Shown here: piece after piece, positions 45,540 through 59,600 of the stretch
How positions within the stretch are numbered: position 1 is the first letter of the stretch
How the letters are laid out: every line of letters begins with the position of its first letter
DNA from: Macrostomum hystrix
Taxonomy: Eukaryota; Platyhelminthes; Macrostomidae
Reading direction: 5' to 3'
DNA: 64,000 nucleotides
Assembly (NCBI GenBank): GCA_950097015.1
Contig: CATNEN010000003.1
Coordinates: forward strand, 15,258,001 to 15,322,000
The notes under the pieces: model-generated
Seen by the model: the letters and a program-made list of their open reading frames with translations, nothing else
Told to the model about the DNA's origin: nothing
Databases searched by the model: none
Position numbers and translations under genes: made by a program

Positions 45540-45904
45540 TTTGACGCAGCATATAAAACGGAAAAGTGTTTAGGATCCTGGATAGTCTTTGAAAAGTCGC
45601 TCTTTTATATATCTTTTCAAAGGATTTAGCAACGATAAGCAGGCTTGTGATTTATGCGTTACTTACTGTATTACTGCTCCGAGTTGTTCTAGCCTATCGA
45701 AAGCATATAATATACCTGTGCACTCCTACATACACCTAACAAACCTGCTAAGTAAATATCGTCTGTACTGGCTCAGACCTGCAAATGCTTTCCTTGTATT
45801 TACTCTAGGCAAATACAAATGCACACTACAATTTTGACTTTTCGTGCCGTTTATCGTAGATTTTTGCTGCATCTGGAAAAACAGGCATGTTCAATAAAAT
45901 GCCT
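45540..45904. other. 5' flank of the ankyrin gene
   Basis: No exon was seen. An 82-codon plus-strand frame (45589-45837) has no recognisable motif. Confidence 0.4.
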
Positions 45905-46510
45905 TGCTGAAGGATCAACACAAGGAATCGAACCAAAAATCGCAGCAGGATTCGTACAAGGAATCGAACGAAGAATCGCTGCAGGATTCGCACGAGAAAT
46001 TGAACCAATAATCGAACCTAAAATCGCAGCAGGATTCGCAAGAGGAATCGAACGAAGAGTCGCAGTAGGATCCGCACGACGCACGAGGAATCGAACGAAG
46101 AATCGCAGCAGGATCCGCGTGAGGAATCAAACCAAAAATCGCAGCAGGATTCGTACAAGGAATCGAACCAAGAATCGCTGCAGGATCCGCACGAGGAATC
46201 GAACCAAGAATCGCTGCTCGATCGGCACAAGGAATCGATCCTCGCAGCAGGATCCGCACAAGTAATCAAACCAAGAATCGCAGCAGGATCCGCACGAGGA
46301 ATCGAACCAAGAATCGCAGCAGGATCCGCACGAGGAATCGAACAAAGAATCGCAGCTGGATCCGCACAAGAAATCGAACCGAGAATCGCAGCAGGATTCT
46401 GACAAGGAATCGAACCAAGAACCACTGCAGGATTCGCACGAGGAATCGAACCAAGAATCGCAGCAAGGTTCGCATGAGAAATCGAATCGAGATTCGTATC
46501 TTGAATTGCA
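45905..46510. repeat. 36-bp minisatellite, about 17 copies
   Basis: Units contain aatcgaaccaagaatcgcag and caggatccgcacgagg. As 36 is divisible by three, several frames on both strands stay open (peptides such as IPRADPAAILGS). No coding sequence flanks them, so they are treated as repeat artefacts. Confidence 0.93.
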
Positions 46511-46514
46511 GCAG

Positions 46515-47190
46515 GAACAATACCCAAATAAAAAAATTGAGCCGGTGTTTAAAACAAAATTATCAATTTTCAGTCCAGTTCAATATTGTAAAATTCGAGT
46601 ATTTTTTCTAGTTTTATTAGCGGTCGCACGCTCGGTCGGGGCCAAATTAAACAAGAAGAAAACACAATTACAGAAGACAGACATAAGAAGCAAATATTTA
46701 AATATAAATAAAAAAAAGAAAATGCTTTTCTTCTATTTAAACAAATTTCCTAGTTCATATTAATTTTTAAAAAAGAAGAAATTATCAATTAAAACAAAAC
46801 ACAAACTGTAAAATTGGTGACAGAAACAACAATTTAGACAGCAGATTTTAATGGGACTTTAGACACAAATATCAGACAGACAGGCATTATGCCATGAAAA
46901 CAAGAGCTTGAGAATTTCTCAAAGAACATGACATCTGTACTAATAAAAATATAGAAACTTTTTATCTAGTTAGTAGAGAAACCATGTTTGTTATATTTGT
47001 TAAAACTAAATCGGCACTTTTTTTAAACTTAAAAAATTATGCCCCACTCTGCGTCATTAAATCTTATTATTTGCTTTTGTCTCGTTTAACATTTTCCCTA
47101 CTTTACTTGAGATCTCATCAAAAGTGAAATTTTGCACTTAAAAATTAAAATGTAAAATTATAAACCCCATATTGGAGTTTGGATATCTAA
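46515..47190. other. AT-rich spacer, no gene seen
   Basis: Contains A-rich runs and no supported feature. Confidence 0.4.
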
Positions 47191-47194
47191 AAAA

Positions 47195-47600
47195 ATCTCA
47201 CTTTTTTCTAAATCTAAAATCTCATCTCTATCAAATCTCAAATCTCATCTCTATCAAATCCAAAATCTCACCCCTATCAAATCCAAAATCTCACCCCTAT
47301 CAAATCCAAAATCTCACCCCTATCAAATCCAAAATCTCATCACTATCAAATCTAAAATCTCATCACTATCAAATCCAAAATCTCACCCCTATCAAATACA
47401 AAATCTCATCCCTATCAAATCCAAAATCTCATCACTATCAAATCCAAAATCTCATCACTATCAAATACAAAATCTCATCGCTATCAAATCTAAAATCTCA
47501 CTCCTATCAAATCTCAAATCTCATCCCTATCAAATCTAAAATCTCACCCCTATCAAATCCAAAATCTCACCCCTATCAAATCTAAAATCTCACCGCAATT
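47195..47600. repeat. 23-bp minisatellite just 3' of TTC13, about 17 copies
   Basis: Units contain atctcatcactatcaaatcc. It ends about 45 bp from the TTC13 stop codon and so probably lies within its 3' UTR or flank. Confidence 0.95.
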
Positions 47601-47643
47601 GACTCTCAAAATATCCCTCATAGGAAATTAAGAATTCAGCCAA

Positions 47644-50600
47644 TCACAGCGGGGGACAGTCAGCAGAAGCTCCCGCACCAATCATCTCCAGCACCGACCG
47701 CAGGTTTGGCATTGTTACAGGCAGACTCACGCAGTCGCCATTCTCAGCGCCGATGGATTTAGGCAAAACTGACGGCTTCAACCACTGCCTGGTTACCAGG
47801 GCGAAGGCGTCCGGGGTGCCGGCAAGCACCGGCTCCAATTCCAGCGACTTGCCCGGAGGCACCCGGCCACCGACACTGATGCCGCCGGCTAGGAGTAGCC
47901 CGATAGTCACTGAAAAGGCTGCCGGGCCGCTGCGATGAGACAACGGCATGGCGTTAGTCAGGTAGTAGAGCAGAGTCAGGATGCGACTAATGGCCTGCTC
48001 GCTCACCTGAGGTTTTAGGGGAGATTAGGGATAAAATTGTGTGTAGGACAGATTTTCAATCTTTATTTGAATACAAACATTAAACTGTACTGCCTGACCT
48101 ACATCAATCTCTACTCATCAACCTACCTCAAACTCTACTCATGAAGCTACCTCAAAATCTACTTATGAAACTACCTCAGTCTCTACTCATGAAGCTACCT
48201 CAAAATCTACTCATTAAACTACCTCAAACTCTACTCATTAAACTACCTCAAACTCTACTCATTAAACTACCTCAAACTCTACTCATTAAACTACATCAAA
48301 CTCTACTCATCAACCTACCTCAAAATCTACTCATTAACCTACCTAAAACTATACTCACCGATTCTACCTTACACTCCAACTCATCATCCTACAAAACTAT
48401 TCTCAAACTGTGCTCAGACTGAGTTTACCAGGCTCGGGCCGGGATTAGCCAGCCGACCAGCGCGCATGTCGGTGAGCAGCTCGTGCAGCAGGTGATCTAA
48501 CTCGTCCCTGTAGGACCGCAATCGCAGTGTTTTCAACCGGATTCGAACACCCAGAGAGCACGAGCCGCCAACTTTGGCATCCTCGGTCAGGTAGATGTAG
48601 GCACCCTCGTGCCGCATTTGGTCGCGAAATTTTGTACTGGGCACCTGGGTGCCAACCACAAGCCCGTTGTCCTCTTCTCGATAGGTCCTACGTCGTTTTG
48701 CTATGGCGAGTACCTAGTAGGGGATGCGAGACTCTGGAGATGTGTCTTAAAAAATCCTATTAAGACTCATTATTAAAATCCCTAAAGACACATTATTTTA
48801 ACATCTCTAAAGACACATTATTAAAATCCCTAAAGACACATAATTAAAATCCCCAAAGACCATTATTCAAATATGTAAAGACACATTATTCAAATCCCTA
48901 AAGACACATTATTAAAATCCCTAAAGACACATTATTCAAATCCCTAAAGACACATTATTCAAATCCTTAAAGACACATTATTCAAATCCTTAAAGACATT
49001 ATTAAAATCCCAAAAGACACACTATTCAAATCCCAAAAGACACATTATTCAAATCCCTAAAGACACATTATTCAAATCCCTAAAGACACATTATTCAAAT
49101 ATGTAAAGACACATTTTTCAAATCCCTAAAGACATTATTAAAATCCCTAAAGATACATTATTCAAATCCCAAAAGACACACTATTCAAATCCTTAAAGAC
49201 ACATTATTCAAATCCCTAAAGACACATTATTCAAATCCCTAAAGACACATTATTCAAATCCTTAAAAAGGATCCCTTACTTAATATTTCCCTTTCTTATC
49301 AAATCTCAAATCCTTCATAAAAAGCCAAATCTATTCCTTACCTGTTCCAGAGTCTGAGCAGTATCAAACTCTCGTTTCTCGTCCTGGTTACCAGAGCTAC
49401 CGGGTCCTCTACTATGCTCAGTCATAGTCTTGGCCAGTTGAAATACCAGATTGAAATACGACTGCAGAGGCGGATTAGGCACGCCGCGGTGTACAATGGC
49501 GTGAGTGAACAGCAGATCTGTCGCCTCATTAGCCGTATCGCCTTTCGGCAGCAGATTGTAGACAAGCAGAGCAGGCTTAGTCAAATCAGCCAATTGAATG
49601 TATTTAGCGGCTAAATCAATCAGTGATAGCCAACCAATAGACTGATTATCCGATAGGCCGTGAGTGGCATTGTACACCAATTGGCCAATATGAATGGAAG
49701 CTAAACCAAGAGCGAATAAAACTCGTTCATTGTTAGCCGACCCGTCTGTATCGCTGCGAAATGATTGGCCAACGCGTTTAGCTAGACAGATTAATTCCTG
49801 TTGGCGAAAGTTGTAAGATGTCACATCTGGCACTGTCACGTCTCTGATGAGGGATTAGGGTATAGTTTGAGCTCAGATTAAAGCATGTATTAAATATGAA
49901 ACTCATTAATCTAGCATACAAGAAACCTTCTCAAACTGGTCGACACCTTCTCAAACTGGTCGAAACCTTCTCAAACTGGTCGAAACCTCAAACTGGTCGA
50001 CACCTTCTCAAACTGGTCGAAACCTTCTCAAACTGGTCGAAACCTTCTCAAACTGGTCGACACCTTCTCAAACTGGTCGAAACCTTCTCAAAATGGTCGA
50101 AACCTTCTCAAACTGGTCGAAACCTTCTCAAACTGGTCGAAACCTTCTCAAACTGGTCGAAACATTCTCAAACTGGTCGAAACCTTCTCAAACTGGTCGA
50201 CACCTTCTCAAACTGGTCGAAACCTTCTCAAAATGGTCGAAACCTTCTCAAACTGGTCGAAACCTTCTCAAACTGGTCGAAACCTTCTCAAACTGGTCGA
50301 AACATTCTCAAACTGGTCGAAACCTTCTCAAACTGGTCGACACCTTCTCAAACTGGTCGAAACCTTCTCAAAATGGTCGAAACCTTCTCAAACTGGTCGA
50401 AACATTCTCAAACTGGTCGAAACATTCTCAAACTGGTCGAAACATTCTCAAACTGGTCGAAACCTTCTCAAAGTGGTCGAAACATTCTCAAACTGGTCGA
50501 AACATTCTCAAACTGGTCGAAACATTCTCAAACTGGTCGAAACATTCTCAAACTGGTCGAAACATTCACAAACTGGTCGACACCTTCTCAAAATGGTCGA

Positions 50601-53600
50601 AACATTCTCAAACTGGTCGAAACATTCTCAAACTGGTCGAAACATTCTCAAACTGGTCGAAACCTTCTCAAACTGGTCGAAACCTTCTCAAACTTGTCGA
50701 GACCTTCTCAAACTGGTCGAAACCTTCTCAAACTGGTCGAAACCTTCTCAAACTTGTCGAGACCTTCTCAAACTGGTCGAGACCTTCTCAAACTGGTCGA
50801 AACATTCTCAAACTGGTCGAGACCTTCTCAAACTGGTCGAAACATTCTCAAACTGGTCGAAACCTTCTCAAACTGGTCGACACCTTCTCAAACTGGTCGA
50901 AACCTTCTCAAAATGGTCGAAACCTTCTCAAACTGGTCGAAACATTCTCAAACTGGTCGAAACATTCTCAAACTGGTCGAAACCTTCTCAAAGTGGTCGA
51001 AACATTCTCAAACTGGTCGAAACATTCTCAAACTGGTCGAAACATTCTCAAACTGGTCGAAACATTCTCAAACTGGTCGAAACATTCACAAACTGGTCGA
51101 CACCTTCTCAAAATGGTCGAAACATTCTCAAACTGGTCGAAACATTCTCAAACTGGTCGAAACATTCTCAAACTGGTCGAAACCTTCTCAAACTGGTCGA
51201 AACCTTCTCAAACTTGTCGAGACCTTCTCAAACTGGTCGAAACCTTCTCAAACTGGTCGAAACCTTCTCAAACTTGTCGAGACCTTCTCAAACTGGTCGA
51301 GACCTTCTCAAACTGGTCGAAACATTCTCAAACTGGTCGAAACCTTTTCAAAATGGTCGAAACCTTCTCAAACTGGTTGAAACCTTCTCAAAATGGTCGA
51401 GACCTTCTCAAACTTTTCAAAATGCTCAAAATTCTTAGAAACGCCTTTACTAAGGCGACTATGTGAAGCCTTCACAAGCCTAAAAGCTATTTCTAATTCG
51501 TTTTTCAAACTAAAAAAGAACCGAGGAGTTTACGAAGTAAAAAATGTAAGCATTAAAAAATAATAATAAGCAGGCTACTTACTCTTGACTTGGCTGAAGA
51601 CCAGATTCTTCACGATAGTTTTTCTAGAAATTGTGTTTAACAAAATGAAAAAAATGACACACTAAAAATTATCATGATAGAGTTAAAGTATCGACATAAT
51701 CAAACGGCAATTAATCAATACATTGCAGTAAAGCAATATTCGATATTGTTAGCTGTCTCGTCTAACAATCAAATCGTGAAATTCAACAGTTGCATAGTCT
51801 AGCAATCTCTTTTATCCCCTAATCCCAACAGTAGTATAGTCTAGCAATCCATTCTATTCCCTAATCCCAACAGTTGCATAGTCTAGCAATCCATTCTATT
51901 CCCTAATCCCAAACAGTTGCATAGTCTAGCAATCCAGTCTGTTCCCTAATCCCAAACAGTTGCATAGTCTAGCAATCCAGTCTGTTCCCTAATCCCAAAC
52001 AGTTGCATAGTCTAGCAATCCATTCTATTCCCTAATCCCAAACAGTTGCATAGTCTAGCAATCCATTCTATTCCCTAATCCCAAACAGTTGCATAGTCTA
52101 GCAATCCAGTCTGTTCCCTAATCCCAAACAGTTGCATAGTCTAGCAATCCATTCTATTCCCTAATCCCAAACAGTTGCATAGTCTAGCAATCCATTCTAT
52201 TCCCTAATCCCAAACAGTTGCATAGTCTAGCAATCCAGTCTGTTCCCTAATCCCAAACAGTTGCATAGTCTAGCAATCCATTCTATTCCCTAATCCCAAA
52301 CAGTTGCATAGTCTAGCAATCCATTCTATTCCCTAATCCCAAACAGTTGCATAGTCTAGCAATCCATTCTATTCCCTAATCCCAAACAGTTGCATAGTCT
52401 AGCAATCCAGTCTGTTCCCTAATCCCAAATAGTTGCATAGTCTAGCAATCCATTCTATTCCCTAATCCCAAACAGTTGCATAGTCTAGCAATCCATTCTA
52501 TTCCCTAATCCCAACAGTTGCGCAGTCCACTCACAGAATCTAGCAGCGATTTTCCGAGAATCAATCGGGTTCTGAATTCTCTCTGCAAATCCGTAGTGAA
52601 ATTCAACGCCTCCCAGCTAGTATCCAATCTACCGCGCAGAAACCTAGCCCACTCGCGCAGATAATGACTGCGAAGAAATTCTGGCGACGCGGCAGTCGCT
52701 GGCTGACTGTCCTGCACCATGATGCCAGTGGAGGCGCGAATGCTTTCATAGAAACGTCCCAGATTGGCCAGGGCGGCAGCCTGACGGAATAGACAAACGG
52801 GACAGGTCGGATGCAGTGCCAGACAGCGCTCAGCGTGGACCAGAGTTTGCCGACAATGCCCGGCAGAGTAGTGCGACATGGCGGCCAACTTTTGTGCCGC
52901 GTAGGCCTGCGAGTGGCATTTGATGCGAGGGTAGATAGCAGAAGTAGATAGAAGGGTAGATATCAAAAGAAGAGTGAAGGGTAGATATAACAGTAGAGCA
53001 AGGAGGAAATAGCAGAATTAGATGAGTGGAGGGTGGTTAGCAGAAGTAGGCAGAAGTAGAGTGTATAGTAGATAACAGAAGTAGAGTGTGTAGTAGATAG
53101 CAGAAGTAGAGTGTGTAGTAGATAGCAGAAGTAGAGTGTGTAGTAGATAACAGAAGTAGAGTGTGTAGTAGATAGCAGAAGTAGAGTGTGTAGTAGATAT
53201 CAGAAGTAGAGTGTATAGTAGATAGCAGAAGTAGAGTGTGTAGTAGATAGCAGAAGTAGAGTGTGTAGTAGATAGCAGAAGTAGAGTGTGTAGTAGATAG
53301 CAGAAGTAGAGTGTATAGTAGATAGCAGAAGTAGAGTGTGTAGTAGATAGCAGAAGTAGAGTGTGTAGTAGATAGCAGAAGTAGAGTGTGTAGTAGATAT
53401 CAGAAGTAGAGTGTATAGTAGATAACAGAAGTAGAGTGTGTAGTAGATAGCAGAAGTAGAGTGTGTAGTAGATAGCAGAAGTAGAGTGTGTAGTAGATAG
53501 CAGAAGTAGAGTGTGTAGTAGATATCAGAAGTAGCTTAAAAGGTAGATAGCAGAAGTAGTGTGTAGTAGATAGCACAAGTAGATTAAAAGGTAGACAGCA

Positions 53601-56600
53601 GAAGTAGAGTGTATAGTAGATAGCAGAAGTAGATTAAAAGGAAGATAGCAGAAGTAGAGTGTATAGTAGATATCAGAAGTAGATTTAAGGGTAGATAGCA
53701 GAATTAGAGTGTATAGTAGATATCAGAAGTATATTAAAAGGAAGATAGCAGAAGTAGTGCGTAGTAGATAGCAGAAGTAGATTAAGAAGAAGATAGCAGA
53801 AGTCGAGTGTATAGTAGATAGCAGAAGTAGATTAAGAAGAAGATAGCAGAAGTAGAGTGTATAGTAGATAGCAGAAGTAGATTAAGAAGAAGATAGCAGA
53901 AGTAGAGTGGGCAGTAGATAGGCTCTGACTGTACCTGGTCGGGCCTGACGCCAGCAGTGTCGGCAGACAGCAGGGGGGCCAACAGTTGCGCAACCCGCTG
54001 CGTAGCGCCAAGTACACGATGACAGTCGGCCATTCTCAGTCGGGCATCGACAAGGCCGGGCGCCTCGTCCAAGGCCTCCTTGTAGGTCTCGGCTGCGTTG
54101 CGCAAGCGGCCTAAGCGAGTGTATGCGCTGCCCAGCACGAGCAGCAGGTGAGGGTCGCGACCGTGCAGACGGACAGCTGATTTGGCGTCCTGCGGTGCGG
54201 TTGGGATGGACAGGCTAGATGGGACAGGCTAGATGGGACAGGCTAGATGGGACAGGCTAGATGGGACAGGCTAGATGGGACAGGAGCTAGATGGGACAGG
54301 CTAGATGGGACAGGCTAGATGGGACAGGAGCTAGATGGGACAGGCTAGATGGGACAGGCTAGATGGGACAGGCTAGATGGGACAGGCTAGATGGGACAGG
54401 CTAGATGGGACAGGCTAGATGGGACAGGCTAGATGGGACAGGCTAGATGGGACAGGCTAGATGGGACAGGCTAGATGGGACAGGCTAGATGGGACAGGAG
54501 CTAGATGGGACAGGCTAGATGGGACAGGCTAGATGGGACAGGCTAGATGGGACAGGCTAGATGGGACAGGCTAGATGGGACAGGCTAGATGGGACAGGCT
54601 AGATGGGACAGGCTAGATGGGACAGGAGCTAGATGGGACAGGCTAGATGGGACAGGCTAGATGGGACAGGAGCTAGATGGGACAGGCTAGATGGGACAGG
54701 CTAGATGGGACAGGCTAGATGGGACAGGCTAGATGGGACAGGCTAGATGGGACAGGCTAGATGGGACAGGCTAGATGGGACAGGCTAGATGGGACAGGCT
54801 AGATGGGACAGGCTAGATGGGACAGGCTAGATGGGACAGGCTAGATGGGACAGGCTAGATGGGACAGGCTAGATGGGACAGGCTAGATGGGACAGGCTAG
54901 ATGGGACAGGCTAGATGGGACAGGCTAGATGGGACACGCTAGATGGGACAAAAATGATGATAATATACCTGAAAGGCAGCCTCATTTTCGCCAAGAGCAA
55001 AGTTGATAAGGCCCCTCTGTAGAACCAGTTGCCAGCTAGTCTTGTCGATGTTGATAGCATTGCTCATATCATTGAATGCTTGAGCATAGTTACCGATTAG
55101 AAATTGAATCTGAGCTCTTCTAACATATAGGTTGGGATTTTTGCTTTGCACCTTAAGCGCATCCGTCAGTAAATTGACAGCTCGATTGCCGTAGTTCTGC
55201 AGAATCAATTAATAAATATTACAATGTTAATAATGTACTTCTGACAGTTTAACATTTTAGATAATGATCATTAAAGCATAAATCCATACAGAGAGTTAAA
55301 AGACCTTATTTATTAGAAATACTGATATACTAGACTGAATGTTAAAAAATGTCTTTACAGCACTACTTATTAGGCAAATACATCAGTAGTACGTTCATAC
55401 AAAAGCTAATATTTTACTTTAAATTGCAGAAAAGTTTTTCAAAGTAAATAAACAATCACTGACAGAAAACCGAAAAGAAATTGAAAATTGTCTAAAAGCA
55501 AAGAAGAAGGCTGTTAAAAATACTGTTGAGGAAAAACAAAAGCACAGATTTGTTTTGCAATGATTTTTGCTTCACGATAGTAACATACAACCCGCTGTAA
55601 GTCTTACCGGAATATAATTCTGAAATTAGTTTTCGAAGCTAAAATTTAGTAAACGCTAAAATAATTACTTTTTATTTTTTTAATCGTGGAGGAAGCAGTG
55701 GAGTGACAGTAGATGTAATGGAGTGACAGTAGATATTGTGGAGTGACAGTAGATGTTGTGGAGTGACAGTAGATGTTGTGGAGTGACAGTAGATATTGTG
55801 GAGTGACAGCGGAGGCAGTGGAGTGACAGCGGAGGCAATGGAGTTGACAGTACATGTAGTGGAGTGACAGTGGAGTGACAAAGGAGGATGAGAGTGAAGT
55901 GACAGTAAATGTAGTGGATTGACAGTAGATGTGGTGGAGTGACAGTAGATGTAGTGGAGTGACAGTGGAGTGACAAAGGAGGATGACAGTGGAGTGACAG
56001 TAGATGTTGTAGAGTGACAGTGGAGTGACAGCAGATGTAGTGGAGTGACAGTGGAGTGACAAAGGAGGATGAGAGTGGAGTGACAGTAGATGTAGTGGAG
56101 TGAAAGTGGAGTGACAAAGGAGGATGACAGTGGAGTGACAGCAGATGTAGAGGAGTGACAGTGGAGTGACAAAGGAGGATGACAGTGGAGTGACAGTGGA
56201 TGACAGTGGAGTGACAAAGGAGGATGACAGTGGAGTGACAGTAGATGTAGTGGAGTGACAAAGGAGGATGACAGTGGAGTGACAGCGGAGTGACAGCAGT
56301 CAAGCTGACAGTCGGATACTGTAGGTGACAAGAAGAGGCAGGTGGGACAGTGGAAACAGGACACCAGTTCAGCTCACCGCATGGTCCATTCGAAATTGTG
56401 CAATGGCAAGAGCTGTCAAGGCCTCAGGTTGGTTGGGATATTCCTAAAAAGCACAGTTACAAGCAGATATCAAAGAAGTAAATGAATGCCTAAATACAAA
56501 ATCTTAATTTTAAGTTGAAAAAAAGAAATTACCTTTAAGAATCGTTCATAATGTTCTATAGCCTTATCCAAATAACCAGTGTTCATGAGAACTAGACCAA

Positions 56601-59600
56601 ATGCTGTAAAAATAACTGGTTAATGATGATAATTGATGATTACGTTTAAGTCAAAATATTTGAAGGAATTTTTAAACTTACAGAATCGTTTTAACAAAGA
56701 CTCAGATCCAAAATCAAATGTGAGAAACTTTGAAGCAACAATATGGCGAGCATAGTTCTGAAATGGTACACATATTCATATATAGCTATACACTTTCAGC
56801 CTAAAGAGATGAATTAAAATTATTAATCTAATAAGTAACTACTCACATGAAATTGGGTTTTGTTGAATGGTTCAGATTTTGAACAGACAGAACAAGCACC
56901 AAATGGGCAAGTCTCTACAATGAAGAACATGTTTAACAATTCAGATTTTTTATTCTAACATTACATAAGTAATATTTGTTTCAATTAATCAGATAATTAC
57001 CAAGTGAGCTGTGACAGGCCGATAACACATCCAAATCACTAGCATTATCATTGAATGCTGCCTAAAATTTGTTTTAAATAACAAGTAATCTTAGTAAAAG
57101 CATGAAATAAATGTATTTTACCCAAGAAATTTAAGCACTAAGCAACCCAATACCTTTTTGAGAGTTAGAAAATACTTTGTAGCTTACTTTTTTTATTTTT
57201 TTTTCTGCATATATTTTTATCAGTGATGCTTTAATACTGATCGATTTAATGCAGTGATGACTGATCAGTATTATAACTTTATAACCATAAAAGTATGTTT
57301 TATTAACTTAGATTTTACTAGAACTATGGATTGCAGACTTAAAGCATATTTTTTATAAAAATACATCTGCAACCTAGATGTGATATTATTCTTTCTTTCT
57401 AGTTTATGTCATAAATTTATAAATTAGAAGATGTCACTCAAAAAGTATATTTCGCTAAATGGCTAACAACTAGATTTCTACAGACTACAAGCAAGTAAAT
57501 GATGTAAACTGAACTTAATAAACTGAAAATCCGCAACTTTTTGTAAATATGTTGTTTTAATACATATAAATTGCATAAATTTGTTTTAATGTGAAAATAT
57601 ATTGTTTAAATGTGCTATAATTATTTTGTTTAAAAGGATACATTTTTAGTATAAATAAAGGAGCAAAATTGAGGGAAAAACTAACCTTTATCAAGGCAGT
57701 TCGAAACAAAGTTTGTATACAATACTCAGAATTGTGTTCTTTCATTCTTTATAAAACATACAGAGACAAATACTAAGAAATTTTCAAGAGAGAGAGAGAA
57801 ATAGAAAGTATTGCTGTACTACACTTGAGATTATTGGTAATGCTCTTTGGAAAGCTTATACTCAGAAATACATACATACGGTAAAGTAATCGGCTTGAAT
57901 AACTAAATACACTACCTAGACTGGCAATTTTCGACTTTCCCGCTCTAAATTATTTTACACATTTTTTCAGCTGATCCTGGCTGGCCAACCACAGGCACCA
58001 TGGTTTATTGTCAACCCTGACCTTCTGAGGCCCACAATTGAGCTGTGGGACCTGGACGTAAACCACCGGGAGCTGACAGGCCTGACTGGTGAGACAAGAA
58101 TTGAATGGCTTGCAGACAGGAATTGCCTGCTATGCAATTCCATGGCATGCCCACATTGCCCAGGCCAGCAGTGTGGTTACCAACATCAAGCTGGGTGGGA
58201 ATATGTTGATGGTGTCTGCTGGTCCTGCAAGAACTGCAAGAGGCACCAGTTGATTAGGCTGGGCTCGTTCTTCGGGGGTAGCCACCTGAGCCTTGTGCTG
58301 CTGAATCTATTTCTGGGCTGCCAATATACGCCTGACAGATACAGCACATGAGACCCGTGTCACACGGGACAGTGTCATTGATTGGTTCTTTGTGTGCCAC
58401 ATATGAGCCCAGTACCTCATCAACCACCCAACGCAGCTCAGTGGACCTGGCATCGATGTTGAAATCAATGAGTCCAAATTCATGCATTGCAAGTACCACC
58501 GTGGTGCATATCACAAGGGCCACTGGGTCCTCAGAATGGTTGAGTGTGGTGCCAGTTTCTGTGTCCTCATCCCAGTCACCGACCGCTGAGCTGATCCACT
58601 GATTGCCTAACATGTCCTGCCTGAAACAAGTCATCACAGATCAGTGGGCTAGCTATCATGCATTGCCTAGCAACCATGCCACCGTAAACCTCATGCTACA
58701 CTTCCACGACCTGAATGACCCATCCATCCATACCAACCAGGTCAAGGGAATGCAAGGCCAAATTCTATGCCATGCATGGTATGTCTGATCAGCTGTTCAA
58801 CACATACCTGAAGGAATTCATGTGGCACCACCAGTTCCCTACCAAGCACTTCGGCAACATCCTGTACTGGATCGCCCACTATTACCCTGCCATGTGACTT
58901 CCCTTTGACATTTTGAACATATATTTTTACGTTTTCTTACTTGTCTTACTGCCCCAAACTCGAATTCATTGTAAAATAATTTAGAGTGGGAAAGTCAAAA
59001 ATCGTCCCTAGACTAACTAAATGCAATACTCAGAATAAGAAAATGCACTACCAGACTAAATACGCTACCAAGAAATTCTTTGAAATATATATATAATACA
59101 TTCTCTAAGACTAATTTTAAGAAAATAGAAAAACTAGGGGCCTACCTCTATGAAAACAACTTTTGTAAAAAGTTAACAATAAGAAATACAACAACATTGT
59201 GAAAGTAAAGTTAGAATAGTAATTAGCACTAGGACAACATTGGTAACAGCAGTAAGACTTTCTTATAGGCCTATATTATTTAATTACCCCTAGGACAACT
59301 TTGGTGGCATTCAGTGGGATATTAAATATTATAAAATAGCACTAGCACATAAATATAAATGAAAGAGTGCATACTTCAAAACAGTACATATGCAAAAAAA
59401 ACTTTCAATGCAAAGCATAGTAAATCATTTAAAATTAAGTACCAAAACTTACATGAATGGAGAAAAACTGGTAGAGTTCAAAAAAGTTTTGAAATGCACT
59501 CGGAATTTTAGCATCCTTTGTGTCTTTGGATGTTGCAACACCAACAGTGGATTTTGCATCAAACAGCCCACCATGTCCATTTCCAGAGTCATGAATTTGT

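Noticed and set aside
45826-46527. Several frames on both strands of Arg/Ile/Ala-rich repeats
   Set aside because: The 36-bp period keeps frames open without selection; no flanking coding sequence.
49896-51466. Three overlapping plus-strand frames of 401-494 codons
   Set aside because: They are the 20-bp minisatellite read in all three frames; the unit peptide is the same in each and the array lies wholly inside a TTC13 intron.
55646-56364. Minus frames of 138-230 codons rich in His, Ser and Thr
   Set aside because: Minisatellite in TTC13 intron 6.
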